A stretch of DNA of 64,000 bases from Natronocalculus amylovorans (GCF_023638035.1 NZ_JAKRVX010000009.1:1-64000), one strand, 5' to 3'; counted from the first letter of the stretch, positions 25,439 to 34,488 are shown. The notes: generated from the letters alone by a model not told the origin. Numbers and translations are program-made.

Positions 25439-26383
25439 ATGGTATCTACTTCGATCTTGGCAGTATCTTCCCACCTATCACCGGGTATTGTTGCAACTGC
25501 CGTTGGTGTTCCGCTCCAATCCGGGACGACGATTGTACAACTACTCGTTTTTGCACTGTTGTTGGGCGGAATCTATGGGCTTGTTGCCCTTGGGCTTACC
25601 ATGATCTTTGGTGTCATGGATGTGATTAATTTCGCCCATGGTGCACTGATGGTACTTGCAATGTACATCGTCTGGTCGCTCTCAAGCGCAAGCGGGCTGA
25701 CACCGTTGGTCTTCATCCCGATCGCTGTCGTCGCTCTATTCGGGGTTGGCATCTTGATACACCACTTTACGATCGCACCCATTATGGAGGCACCCCAAGA
25801 AAATCAGCTGATCGTAACGTTTGGTGTGATGTTGATCCTTATTAGCTCGATTGAGATTGCATTCTCACCGAACCCACGAAGCTACAATATTGACCTCGGC
25901 TCTGTTGGGGCTGCGGGCGTGTTCATTCCGGAAGGGCAACTGTATGCACTTGTAATCTCCATCACTGCAGTGATTGGAATGTGGCTATTCCTGCAACGAA
26001 CACAGTTGGGCCGTGCAATTCGTGGAACTGCAGACAACCGATCGGGCGCAAAGTTTGTTGGAATTAATATCAAACGCATTGATTACCTGACGTTCGGACT
26101 TGGTGCGGCACTCGCAGGACTTGCCGGTGCAGCGATTCCGCTTATCCAACGGTTTGACCCATACATTGGTGATGTGTACCTAATTAATGCATTCGTCATT
26201 GTTGTGCTCGGTGGGTTAGGGTCGTTCCCTGGGGCGCTCCTTGGCGGTATGATTATTGGATTTGTACAGGTGTTTGGGCAGTTTTACCTACCAGGGTCAG
26301 TCTACCAAGTGATGATATTTATGATCTTCATTCTGGTTCTGTTGCTTCGACCTGAGGGGCTTCTTGGAGGGAAACGTACATGA
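25439..26383 (+). CDS. Branched-chain-type ABC permease (LivH-like)
   Basis: 314 aa with about eight hydrophobic helices. LivH features: GGIYGLVALGLTMIFGVMDV followed by NFAHGAL, and GRAIRGTADN followed by an IKRIDYLTF segment (coupling loop). The closing AFVIVVLGGLGSFPGALLGG motif is standard for this permease type. Twenty-one bases after the binding-protein stop and overlapping the LivM-like gene by four bases. Confidence 0.9.
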   Translation: MVSTSILAVSSHLSPGIVATAVGVPLQSGTTIVQLLVFALLLGGIYGLVALGLTMIFGVMDVINFAHGALMVLAMYIVWSLSSASGLTPLVFIPIAVVALFGVGILIHHFTIAPIMEAPQENQLIVTFGVMLILISSIEIAFSPNPRSYNIDLGSVGAAGVFIPEGQLYALVISITAVIGMWLFLQRTQLGRAIRGTADNRSGAKFVGINIKRIDYLTFGLGAALAGLAGAAIPLIQRFDPYIGDVYLINAFVIVVLGGLGSFPGALLGGMIIGFVQVFGQFYLPGSVYQVMIFMIFILVLLLRPEGLLGGKRT

Positions 26384-27486
26384 GTTCAGAAACTGGTTCT
26401 TCACTTTCTACTGTGTGGCATCGATACAAACAGTTCCGTAATGAATCATATGCAACACCGTTACTGCTTGGGATCATTTTTGGCATTCTGATTGTGCTTC
26501 CTGCACTGCTTGAAGTATCAATTGCCGGATACTCGCTTGGGACTCGAGTCAGCCTTGGGATGCTGATTGTCACGCTTGTGTGGGCATACACTGCCCAATC
26601 GTGGAACATTATGTCCGGGTTCACCGGGCAGTTCTCTTTTGGACATGCTGCATTCTTTGGACTTGGTGCATACGGTACAATCCTACTTGTTTCAAACTAC
26701 TCCATCAACCCGTGGATCGGGATGCTGGTCGGTGCAGTGTTAGCTGCACTCTATGGATTGCTCATTGGTGTGCTTTGTTTCCGATACGACCTTCGAGGCC
26801 ACTATTTTGCGCTTGCGACACTTGCGTTCGCAGAACTGCTTCGATTCATTATCAACAATATTGGCGCACTAGGTGGGGCAAGCGGGTTCATTAAACCGCT
26901 TCCGCGCGAGTATGCGGATGGGCCGGGACTGCTTGCGTTCCAGTTCAGCACCGACCTGCCGTACTACTATGTGATTTTGGCATTCCTGTTGATTGTCACA
27001 ACTGTCGCATTCGTTATTCGAAACTCGCGGTTCGGTTTGTATCTGTTTGCGATTCGTGAGGACGAGAATGCAGCCGCAGCAGTTGGGATTCCAACATTCA
27101 AATACAAACTGTCTGCTGTCGCTATTAGTGCATTCTTTACCGCATGGGCAGGCGCATTCTGGGCGATGTACTTCGACACAATCCGCCCAGACACGGTATT
27201 TGACCTGCTGATTAATGTTGAGATCCTCTTGCCAGCGATTGTTGGTGGCCTTGGAACCGTTATCGGACCAATTCTTGGCTCGTTTATTGTCACTCCGCTC
27301 AGTGAGATCGCACGACAGTCGCTTGATCTGCCCGGGACCGATCGAATCGTCTACGGACTCCTGCTCGTGCTGATTGTGCTATACAGTCCCAAAGGGGTTG
27401 TATCGTGGCCGAAGCGTCTTGCCGACCTTCTTGGATGGCAGGACTCACCAACAGACGAGGACGCAGTAGATGAGACGCACAACTAA
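26380..27486 (+). CDS. Branched-chain-type ABC permease (LivM-like)
   Basis: 368 aa, about ten hydrophobic helices after a hydrophilic N-terminus of about 27 residues. LivM marks are GFTGQFSFGHAAFFGLGAYG, GHYFALATLAFAELLRF, the coupling loop RNSRFGLYLFAIREDENAAA and the closing LPAIVGGLGTVIGPILGS. Partner of the LivH-like permease encoded upstream (ATGA overlap). The acidic C-terminal tail is cytoplasmic. Confidence 0.9.
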   Translation: MSSETGSSLSTVWHRYKQFRNESYATPLLLGIIFGILIVLPALLEVSIAGYSLGTRVSLGMLIVTLVWAYTAQSWNIMSGFTGQFSFGHAAFFGLGAYGTILLVSNYSINPWIGMLVGAVLAALYGLLIGVLCFRYDLRGHYFALATLAFAELLRFIINNIGALGGASGFIKPLPREYADGPGLLAFQFSTDLPYYYVILAFLLIVTTVAFVIRNSRFGLYLFAIREDENAAAAVGIPTFKYKLSAVAISAFFTAWAGAFWAMYFDTIRPDTVFDLLINVEILLPAIVGGLGTVIGPILGSFIVTPLSEIARQSLDLPGTDRIVYGLLLVLIVLYSPKGVVSWPKRLADLLGWQDSPTDEDAVDETHN

Positions 27487-27492
27487 CAGACT

Positions 27493-28836
27493 ATGACCAA
27501 TCGAAATTCCATTGAAACCGATCTTGCGACGCTAGTTGTCGGTTTTTCGATCGAGTCCGTGGATCAGGCAATCCTCGAACGGGCAGCACTCACTGCTGCA
27601 GATACCATCGGCGCAATCATTGGTGGGCTCGATGATCCAACAGTTCAGGGACTCCTTACAGAGTTCGAACAGTCTACAGGAACGAGCAACCCTATCGGGA
27701 CAAACATACCAATGGCACCCGAGCACAGTGCGTTTGTACAAGGTACTGCTGGGACGTCGTTGGAACTCGATGAGGGTCACCAGTTTGCCGGTGGCCACCC
27801 AGCGATTCATGTTTTGCCTGCACTTATTGCTGCAATCCAACAGAACAGCTACACAAGTACAGAGATACAGACTGCGTTTATTATTGGTTATGAGGTTGCT
27901 GCGAGAGTTGGACAAGCATGCGCTCCATTAGCAGATGGGTACCATCCACATGGTGTTTGGGGTGGTGTCGGGGCAGCCGCAGCAATCTCGAAACTCAGAC
28001 AGTTTGACGTTGCGACCACCCGTGCTGCGATGCAGATTGCAGCAAATAATGCACAGCATACACACTTTGCGGCGGCAACAGAGGGTGCAACTGTAAGAAA
28101 TACGTATGCCGGTATGAGTAACCTCACCGGCTATCTTGCTGCTCGCGTTGCAGCCGCGGGTGTTACTGGGACCGTTGCGGGGATCGAACGCCATCTTTCA
28201 TTAGCCACTGCAGATGGATTTGATACCACCGCCCTCACCCGATCGATTGGTGATCCATTCGAGATTGAACGCGGATATTTCAAACAGTATCCTGCGTGCC
28301 GGTTCACTCACGCTGCGATTGATGCGATGGCTGCGATCCAAGCATCAAATACCGTCTCTATAGATTCAATCGAAGACATTACGATCGAAACATACGATGC
28401 CGCGGCAGCGCTTGATTCGACGACTCCGTCCTCTGCACTTGCGGCTCGGTTTTCGCTTCCATTCACCGTTGCTTTGCAGTGTGTCCATGGGACTGTTGAA
28501 AAGAAGGCATTTTACTTTGATACAGTACCTGACTCACTTACTAGTGTGATGAACATTATGACACTTGCTGCGACTGATGAGTTTGAAGACCGTGCACCTG
28601 CGGAACGCGGATGCCGGATTACGGTTACGCTTACAGATGGACAAAAACTGAGCGAAACAGTCAGTGAGGCAAAAGGAGGTCACAGTAATCCATTCACAGC
28701 TGCAGAACTTCAGACAAAATTTACAAACCTTGTTTCACCACTGCTTGATGAGGGGACCTCAGCTAGACTTTGGGAAGTCATTGCTGTTGATTTTGACCTA
28801 CATCGTGGTCTGACAGTTATGAGTTCTAAATTGTGA
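27493..28836 (+). CDS. MmgE/PrpD family protein (copy 2)
   Basis: 447 aa. Family segments: AALTAADTIGAIIGGLDDP, LDEGHQFAGGHPAIHVLPAL, YHPHGVWGGVGAAAAISKL and YFKQYPACRFTHAAIDAM. Shorter than the copy at 11833 and clearly diverged, so not a recent duplication. It lies 6 bases after the LivM-like gene, so it belongs to the transporter transcript. Two MmgE/PrpD proteins at the two ends of the island suggest two different hydratase, isomerase or decarboxylase steps. The specific reaction cannot be read. Confidence 0.85.
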   Translation: MTNRNSIETDLATLVVGFSIESVDQAILERAALTAADTIGAIIGGLDDPTVQGLLTEFEQSTGTSNPIGTNIPMAPEHSAFVQGTAGTSLELDEGHQFAGGHPAIHVLPALIAAIQQNSYTSTEIQTAFIIGYEVAARVGQACAPLADGYHPHGVWGGVGAAAAISKLRQFDVATTRAAMQIAANNAQHTHFAAATEGATVRNTYAGMSNLTGYLAARVAAAGVTGTVAGIERHLSLATADGFDTTALTRSIGDPFEIERGYFKQYPACRFTHAAIDAMAAIQASNTVSIDSIEDITIETYDAAAALDSTTPSSALAARFSLPFTVALQCVHGTVEKKAFYFDTVPDSLTSVMNIMTLAATDEFEDRAPAERGCRITVTLTDGQKLSETVSEAKGGHSNPFTAAELQTKFTNLVSPLLDEGTSARLWEVIAVDFDLHRGLTVMSSKL

Positions 28837-29360
28837 GGTGTATAAATAATTGATACTTTCGCGCCCTGAAGGACAGGATATCACCCTCGGAACTTCCATA
28901 ATACATTTTTTGTCGCCTGATTCAGGGCTTGAACAGGTTGCTATTGTCGAAATCACTGGCAGAATTATTGACAGATTGTTTTGTTTGTGTGTTACAATAT
29001 ACTGCAAGTCAAAATTACTTCTTAACGCTGAATTTTTCGGATGGTATAGTACCAATATAACGGCTTCAACTATTAGACCAAGCTTGCTCCACTAGGACTT
29101 CGCTATCGGCCATATTATGCTGACCGTAGCTTCGTATAAAATGGTCTCAGGCCCTCAAAAGAGATACCTATTGCCTCCATCACTTGTGGGTGGAAATTTA
29201 GAGAAATGTCCACTAGAGAATTGGCTATCTTGAACACTATTGTAAGGTACTGTTTAGATTTTGTCAAAAAAGAAATAAATCACCCTGAAGTCTGGCTTGC
29301 CGCGGTAATCATCAGCTGCTCACCACCAGAGGTAACTGGTTCCAGAATGTAAACAATCCT
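28837..29360. other. Gene-free stretch after the catabolic island
   Basis: 524 bases, AT-rich, with no frame that looks coding. No tRNA or clear hairpin found. It marks the right edge of the island. Confidence 0.4.
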
Positions 29361-30218
29361 GTGAACCTCACAAACGAGAGTGGTACATTCGATCTTGATG
29401 GAGAATTAACAATAAATCGACTGGGATTCGGTGCGATGCGCCTCTGTGGCGAGGGTATCATCGGACCGCCAGAGAATGAGCAGGATGCCAAAGAAGTCGT
29501 CCAACACGCTGTCGACCTTGGTGTTGATTTCATCGACACCGCAGACTCCTATGGACCGGGTGTTAGCGAACGCTTGCTGCGCGATGCAGTCGATACGGGC
29601 GAGGTAACGATCGCTACGAAAGCTGGGCTACTCCGAAACAGTGAGGGTCAATGGCTCAACCATGCAGATCCCGACTACATCCGCAATCAGGTGCTAGTCA
29701 GCCGTGACCGCCTCGGAGTAGATTCGATCGATCTGTACCAGCTGCACAGCCCTGACCCAGACACACCGTTCGAGAGCAGTATCACAGCCTTCGCAGAGCT
29801 CAAAGACGACGGATTCATCGATCACGTAGGCCTCTCAAATGTGAGCGTCGACCAGCTCGAAGCAGCCAGAGAGCACGTTGAGATTGCGTCGGTTCAGAAC
29901 CAGTACAACGTATTACATCGTGATCAGGAGGATGTTCTTCAGGCCTGTGAAGACTATGGCATCGGCTTCATTCCATACTTCCCGATCGCTGCAGGGTCGA
30001 TCTCTGGTATCGATACCATCAATACTGTTGCCGATGCACACGACGCCACAGTCTACCAAATTGCGATCGCGTGGCTGTTAGAACACTCGGATGTGATGCT
30101 GCCAATTCCCGGTACCGGAAGCCTTGAACACCTCGAAGAAAACGTCGCTGCCTCCACAATCTCGCTCTCGGACGAGGAGTACACCCGGTTAGCAGAGATT
30201 GAGTCGATCAACCGGTAG
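29361..30218 (+). CDS. Aldo/keto reductase
   Basis: 285 aa with a GTG start. AKR tetrad is visible: Asp in DTADSYG, Tyr in the same segment, Lys in TIATKAG and His in DLYQLHSPD. Other marks: INRLGFGAMRLCGEG at the N-terminus and IAWLLEHSDVMLPIPGTGS near the C-terminus, where NADP(H) binds. These proteins reduce aldehydes and ketones. No operon partner; about 520 bases from the catabolic island, so a link to it is not supported. Confidence 0.85.
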   Translation: MNLTNESGTFDLDGELTINRLGFGAMRLCGEGIIGPPENEQDAKEVVQHAVDLGVDFIDTADSYGPGVSERLLRDAVDTGEVTIATKAGLLRNSEGQWLNHADPDYIRNQVLVSRDRLGVDSIDLYQLHSPDPDTPFESSITAFAELKDDGFIDHVGLSNVSVDQLEAAREHVEIASVQNQYNVLHRDQEDVLQACEDYGIGFIPYFPIAAGSISGIDTINTVADAHDATVYQIAIAWLLEHSDVMLPIPGTGSLEHLEENVAASTISLSDEEYTRLAEIESINR

Positions 30219-30270
30219 AAGTCAGTTTGACTGCATACTAACTGGATAGCTACTCGGGTCGGATTCCTCT

Positions 30271-30291
30271 CACAACTAAGATCGTGGGCTT
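30271..30291. repeat. 21-base repeat shared with 10399-10419
   Basis: Second copy of the CACAACTAA...TCGTGGGCTT sequence (19 of 21 identical). Here it lies about 45 bases from the right end of a tnpB element, which favours an IS200/IS605 origin for the repeat. Confidence 0.4.
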
Positions 30292-30335
30292 CTTCCTTGC
30301 ATTTCTATGAAACGCAGACCACCTCCACAGAAAGC

Positions 30336-31742
30336 GTCAACTGCCTCGGGGTCAAGCCCCGAGGCTTGTCAGTGGACTCCCGCTCTAACTGCGAAGGGCA
30401 GTAGGTCGAAATCGACCATTCGCGTTCAACGTCCCTGACTTGAGAGCCAGTTGACTCGTGGCTCGTCCAGCACCAGACTTGAGCCAATGCTGGATAAGAC
30501 GCCACCCAATATTCCGAGCGGCGTTGTAATCGCTGTGCAACTGCTTCCCGCATTTCAGACACTCGAACTCGTCACCATCACGGTTGTCTTCGTGCGTGAA
30601 CCCACACTCACCGTGGCTGCACCGCTGACTCGTATATGCAGGCGCAACATCGTCCACGTCAATTCCGTACTCTTCGGCTTTGTATTCGACGTGGCGTTGG
30701 AGTTCTCGGAACGCCCACTGCTGGAACTTTGAAGCGTTCGAGATACGCTTCCGGATGTGTTTCAGGTTCTCGAACGCTATTGCCGTACAGTCGTTCTCCA
30801 CGGCTTCCTGAACGATGGCCTTTGACACGCGGTGGAGATAATCGGCACTCCACCGAGCGAATCGACTACCGATGCTCTTGAGAGTAAGGTGAGATGAGCG
30901 AGTGCCTGTCTGTTGGAGGTTGCCGCGCCGACGCTCGTACTCGTCGCGGCGGTGGTTGAGGTAATCTGCATTGCCGAAGAACGCCCCCGTGCTGGTGACA
31001 GCGACGTATCCGTCCACGTTCAAGTCCACACCGAGAACCACTCCGTTCTCGGATTCTTCCTCGCAAGAGGGTTCGACTTCTTTCTTCACGGCGACGTGGA
31101 GGTAGTACGTACCATCACGCTTGTGGAGCGTGGCTTCGGATTTCTTCCACTCGTCCGTCCAGTAGTCCTCGAACGGCGTGCCTTCTTCGTTGACGGGCGT
31201 GACGTACTCTGCGGTCACGCGCTTGTCGGTGGTGGCGAGGGATACGTGGTCGTCGTTGTACGTAATGGTGCGACCGTTGTAGACGACAACCGTTCCTCGA
31301 AACTCGGGTTTGCTTGCCTTGTCACCGTCTTCGATGATTCTGTCTTTGCAGTTGCCGAGTGCTGTCGCCGCGAGGTTTCGGGCACTTTGGACGAGGCTGG
31401 ATTGCAGGGAGAGTTCTTCACGAACATCGGAATACGTCTCGTCGTGGAGTGTATTCTTCGTATCCGTGATATTGTAGGGGTTGTCTTCCCATCCGTGGTC
31501 AGCGACGTGTTGCGCCGCTTGTCGGAACTGCTCGAACGTCTCATCAAGGACTTCGTAGTCCTCTTTGGAAACGTCGAGTTTGACTTGGATGTTCCGAACA
31601 ACCTCCATACTTCATTAGTATGCTCGGGAATACCTAATAGTATTTATTGAGGTGTGGGGAGTCAGTCTGCTATCGCGCGTGGGTTGTAGAAAGGAGTGTC
31701 GGCTTCCTCCCCGAGGTCAAGCCTCGGGGTATCCGCCTTGTA
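30336..31742 (-). mobile_element. IS1341-type tnpB-only element A
   Basis: About 1.4 kb with one gene, tnpB, and no tnpA. Right end (low coordinates): hairpin GCCTCGGGG-TCAAG-CCCCGAGGC next to GTCAA. Left end (high coordinates): hairpin CCCCGAGG-TCAAG-CCTCGGGG followed by ATCCGCCTTGTA. Element B (52319-53742) has the same architecture and near-identical end motifs, which fixes the boundaries to within a few bases. Transposition would need a TnpA supplied elsewhere. Confidence 0.75.
30385..31608 (-). CDS. tnpB: RNA-guided endonuclease TnpB (IS1341 type)
   Basis: 407 aa, apparently intact. RuvC-like catalytic residues: Asp in GVDLNVDGYVAV, Glu in AIAFENLKHIRKR and Asp in HSDYNAARN. Zn ribbon with Cys pairs in CSHGECGFT and ECLKCGKQ; the first knuckle is CxxxxC rather than the CxxC of copy B. 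N-terminal HTH/OrfB region with QVKLDVSKEDYEVLDETF. TnpB cuts DNA guided by an RNA from the element's right end and helps the element persist at its site. Diverged clearly from copy B, so the two elements are not recent duplicates. Confidence 0.9.
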   Translation of the reverse strand: MEVVRNIQVKLDVSKEDYEVLDETFEQFRQAAQHVADHGWEDNPYNITDTKNTLHDETYSDVREELSLQSSLVQSARNLAATALGNCKDRIIEDGDKASKPEFRGTVVVYNGRTITYNDDHVSLATTDKRVTAEYVTPVNEEGTPFEDYWTDEWKKSEATLHKRDGTYYLHVAVKKEVEPSCEEESENGVVLGVDLNVDGYVAVTSTGAFFGNADYLNHRRDEYERRRGNLQQTGTRSSHLTLKSIGSRFARWSADYLHRVSKAIVQEAVENDCTAIAFENLKHIRKRISNASKFQQWAFRELQRHVEYKAEEYGIDVDDVAPAYTSQRCSHGECGFTHEDNRDGDEFECLKCGKQLHSDYNAARNIGWRLIQHWLKSGAGRATSQLALKSGTLNANGRFRPTALRS

Positions 31743-31858
31743 CCCTGATGAAAAACAGGGATGCAGTACATCTCCAAAACAAACATACAATATATCTGAT
31801 ACTATTTAACTGTAATTAGGGAAATAAATTCATGTAGGATGACAACTATCATCGTGGT

Positions 31859-32254
31859 ATGGGTGGATCCGATAACAGTATCAATCGAAGGAGGCACAGT
31901 GTAGAGGATGATTTCCCACCACAACTATCCGATGATCAATTCTACCGAGCACTCTCTTCATATCATCGCCGATGTGTTCTCTCTTATTTGCTTGAAGAAA
32001 ACGAAACTACCGTCGATGAACTTGCTACCGTTCTCTGTGGCTGGGAAACCACTACCACTGGGACGATGCAAACATCAACAGACCATTCAAAAATCTACGT
32101 CGCACTGGTACACGTCCATCTACCGAAACTTGTCGATGCGGGCCTGATAGAGTATGAACCAAACACCGGTTCTGTCCAAATTAACACACTCCATCCTCAA
32201 GTTGCAGACATCATCCGTCAAAGTGTAGGAGTCAGACAGTCAGATGATTCGTAG
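31859..32254 (+). CDS. DUF7344-type winged-helix protein
   Basis: 131 aa. N-terminal segment LSDDQFYRALSSYHRRCVLS followed by ETTVDELATVL and VHVHLPKLVDAGLIEYEPNTG is the haloarchaeal DUF7344 winged-helix pattern. Two bases separate it from the downstream DICT-domain gene, so the pair likely forms a regulator and sensor unit. Target unknown. The upstream region is the left end of tnpB element A. Confidence 0.75.
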   Translation: MGGSDNSINRRRHSVEDDFPPQLSDDQFYRALSSYHRRCVLSYLLEENETTVDELATVLCGWETTTTGTMQTSTDHSKIYVALVHVHLPKLVDAGLIEYEPNTGSVQINTLHPQVADIIRQSVGVRQSDDS

Positions 32255-32256
32255 CC

Positions 32257-32958
32257 ATGTTTGATTCGCTGATTGCCGAGGTACAGAATAAAGATCGACA
32301 GTTTACAGTGTATCGGAGTGGTGAGCCAACTGAAATTGAACAGTGGCTTGCTACCCACGGTGTGACCATACGGTCCCGGTCACTTCCACCACATTGGCCA
32401 AAACCATTCATCGAAATCAAGGCTAATGACGAGGTCGTCGGTGTGATCGGAGTCGAAGCAATTGAAGCACTGATTGAGCCTCCGCTCGTCACCCCTGGTG
32501 AAAGAGACGGGATTTCTGAAGGGTATCGAGTGCTTTTTGATATTCTTGAAAAGACGATGTTTTCCGGGATGAACAGACACGATTTACTCGCGATTAGTCG
32601 GGAAATCGAAGACCGTGCCTTTCGTGTTGGGAACGGAATACTCAAAGTTAGTTTTCAGACTTTTTCAACGTTCAAATCACAGATCGAACTGTATCGGACT
32701 CTCGCAACTGAAACAGATCTCGATATCCATATTTATGCCATCGAGGACTGGACGCCTCCACCAATCTCTGGAATCACGTATCATGCTAATGCAGCCGAAC
32801 AATTCGGAGCATACTGGGTCTTAGCTTACGACGGTGGGACGGATGAAACACAATCCTGTAGCTTAGTTGGCAAAGAGCGATCGGGAGAGTTCACAGGGTT
32901 CTGGACAAACAATTCAGCGATTACTGAAGAAATTTCGAAGACGTTGGAGAACGCCTGA
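32257..32958 (+). CDS. DICT sensory domain protein
   Basis: 233 aa. Matches the haloarchaeal DICT (diguanylate cyclase/two-component) family: SLIAEVQNKDRQFTVYRSGE, IEQWLATHGV, ISREIEDRAFRVGNG, YHANAAEQFGAYWVLAYDGG and FTGFWTNNSAI. DICT domains are thought to sense light or redox signals and often sit beside regulators. Here the neighbour is a winged-helix protein in the same operon. No output domain on this chain. Confidence 0.8.
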   Translation: MFDSLIAEVQNKDRQFTVYRSGEPTEIEQWLATHGVTIRSRSLPPHWPKPFIEIKANDEVVGVIGVEAIEALIEPPLVTPGERDGISEGYRVLFDILEKTMFSGMNRHDLLAISREIEDRAFRVGNGILKVSFQTFSTFKSQIELYRTLATETDLDIHIYAIEDWTPPPISGITYHANAAEQFGAYWVLAYDGGTDETQSCSLVGKERSGEFTGFWTNNSAITEEISKTLENA

Positions 32959-33154
32959 TTCAATTCACAGATGCCACGAGCCACTGTGCCCGTGGTACTT
33001 CAGTCCAGTAAATCAGCGATGATTGTCGTTGGTACCTGACTCGTCGCTTGAAGATGTATCTAAAAACGCGGATATTAGCCGATGGTCATTATTTGCTCAT
33101 CAAGAGTACAGCACCGGTCAGTGCCGTCAGTATTGGTTATGACACTTTGTGATG

Positions 33155-34372
33155 TTACTCATCCACGTGTGAGGTAGATTTATCGGTTGAATTACCATCT
33201 GTGATCATCGAGTCTGCAGACACTGTTCGAATTGTCTCGTGAATACCTAAAACAAGCGCCGGCACAACGATCATAAATAGATGCTCCTCGATCGGGATGC
33301 CGAACAAGTCATACCCCGTCCGCATTGTAATCTCGAACACGCCCACTTCCAGGGTATACCAGTCCCAGATGTACGCCACAGGGTACAGAGCAGCAATGGT
33401 GTACGCCGCACTGCGAAGCGCATCAGCATGGTACAGCAGGCCAAGCGCAATGGCGCCAAAGAAAATCTCCGTTGCGAGATAGGTGTACGGTCCGAGTACT
33501 GTAATATCTGGGAGCGCGGTCCCGGACAAAGGACGGAACCAGACAGCCACGAACAGGAGCGCCAAAAAAACGTACGCCCCCCGAATCAATAGCATTGTTG
33601 CGATCGTCGGTTCCGCCCGGATTGCGATCAGCACAATCGTTGCAAATGCGAGTGCGGCAAGTGGGGAAGATGGTGGAAAAAACCCACCGATCGTCCCCCA
33701 GAGCACACCCACAAGACCGAGAAACATGAGCGCGCTAGCCAGTCGCCGTGCCGGCGAGGGGCCAAGTAACACGGAGACTGTCTGCTTGTCAATCGATCGA
33801 TCATAGTCGTAATCCTGCTCGTCGTCGATGATTTTGACACCGGCTAATGTAACCAGAAAGACGAGCGCAAATCCGATCGCTGTCGGAGTGAGAGTCGTCG
33901 TCTGGACGTAGAATCCACCGAGGATTGCGAGCATGATTCCGGTCGGATAGCCGAGGGTCGTCGTAATTGGATTCGTATCTAATTGTGGCGCGTGGAGATA
34001 GCCGATGAACCAAGTTGGAAGTGTGATGAGTGCTGCTCCTGGCCCCACGATCACCCCAAGTAAGAGCGTACAGACGGCGAAACTGAGAGTTGCACCAATA
34101 AGTGCAAATCGACAGCCGCGGATCGACATCGGGTGATCGTCGTCTTCTCCTCGCTGATAGAAGTCGATGTAACCGTCTTTGACGTGGGCAGTGTACACGG
34201 CAAAGAACATCGCAAGCATGTGGAGTGCGCCGATGGTAATCGTGAACTCCCCGGAGATAGCAGCACCGAGCCAGGAGGCAGCAAGCGGAGGCAGCATGAA
34301 TACGGGGTGTATTTGCGAGAGCAGCGCCCCGATGTCCGCTTTTATACCGCTTTTGTGTCTCGCGATAGCCAT
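33155..34372 (-). CDS. UbiA prenyltransferase fused to a lycopene cyclase domain
   Basis: 405 aa membrane protein. Residues about 1-290 are UbiA-like with two Asp-rich regions, HVKDGYIDFYQRGEDDD and IIDDEQDYDYDRSID, that bind the Mg-diphosphate of a prenyl donor. Residues about 300-390 form a single lycopene-cyclase-type domain (CrtYc/d class), seen in YIWDWYTLEVGVFEI and FGIPIEEHLFMIVVPALVLG. Haloarchaeal lycopene elongase is UbiA-like, and bacteria that make cyclic C50 carotenoids use UbiA plus such cyclase domains, so a C50 or C45 carotenoid role is plausible. Standard haloarchaeal CrtY has two cyclase domains and no UbiA part. No crt genes adjoin. Confidence 0.8.
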   Translation of the reverse strand: MAIARHKSGIKADIGALLSQIHPVFMLPPLAASWLGAAISGEFTITIGALHMLAMFFAVYTAHVKDGYIDFYQRGEDDDHPMSIRGCRFALIGATLSFAVCTLLLGVIVGPGAALITLPTWFIGYLHAPQLDTNPITTTLGYPTGIMLAILGGFYVQTTTLTPTAIGFALVFLVTLAGVKIIDDEQDYDYDRSIDKQTVSVLLGPSPARRLASALMFLGLVGVLWGTIGGFFPPSSPLAALAFATIVLIAIRAEPTIATMLLIRGAYVFLALLFVAVWFRPLSGTALPDITVLGPYTYLATEIFFGAIALGLLYHADALRSAAYTIAALYPVAYIWDWYTLEVGVFEITMRTGYDLFGIPIEEHLFMIVVPALVLGIHETIRTVSADSMITDGNSTDKSTSHVDE

Positions 34373-34488
34373 GTCTACATGACGGGATGATGCTCATTAA
34401 TACCACTGAGGAATAAATGGATGGGAATTGCATAATAAAGGTGAATACCTGGCTCTTTAACGTTAAAATAATCTGTTGAGATTCAAAG

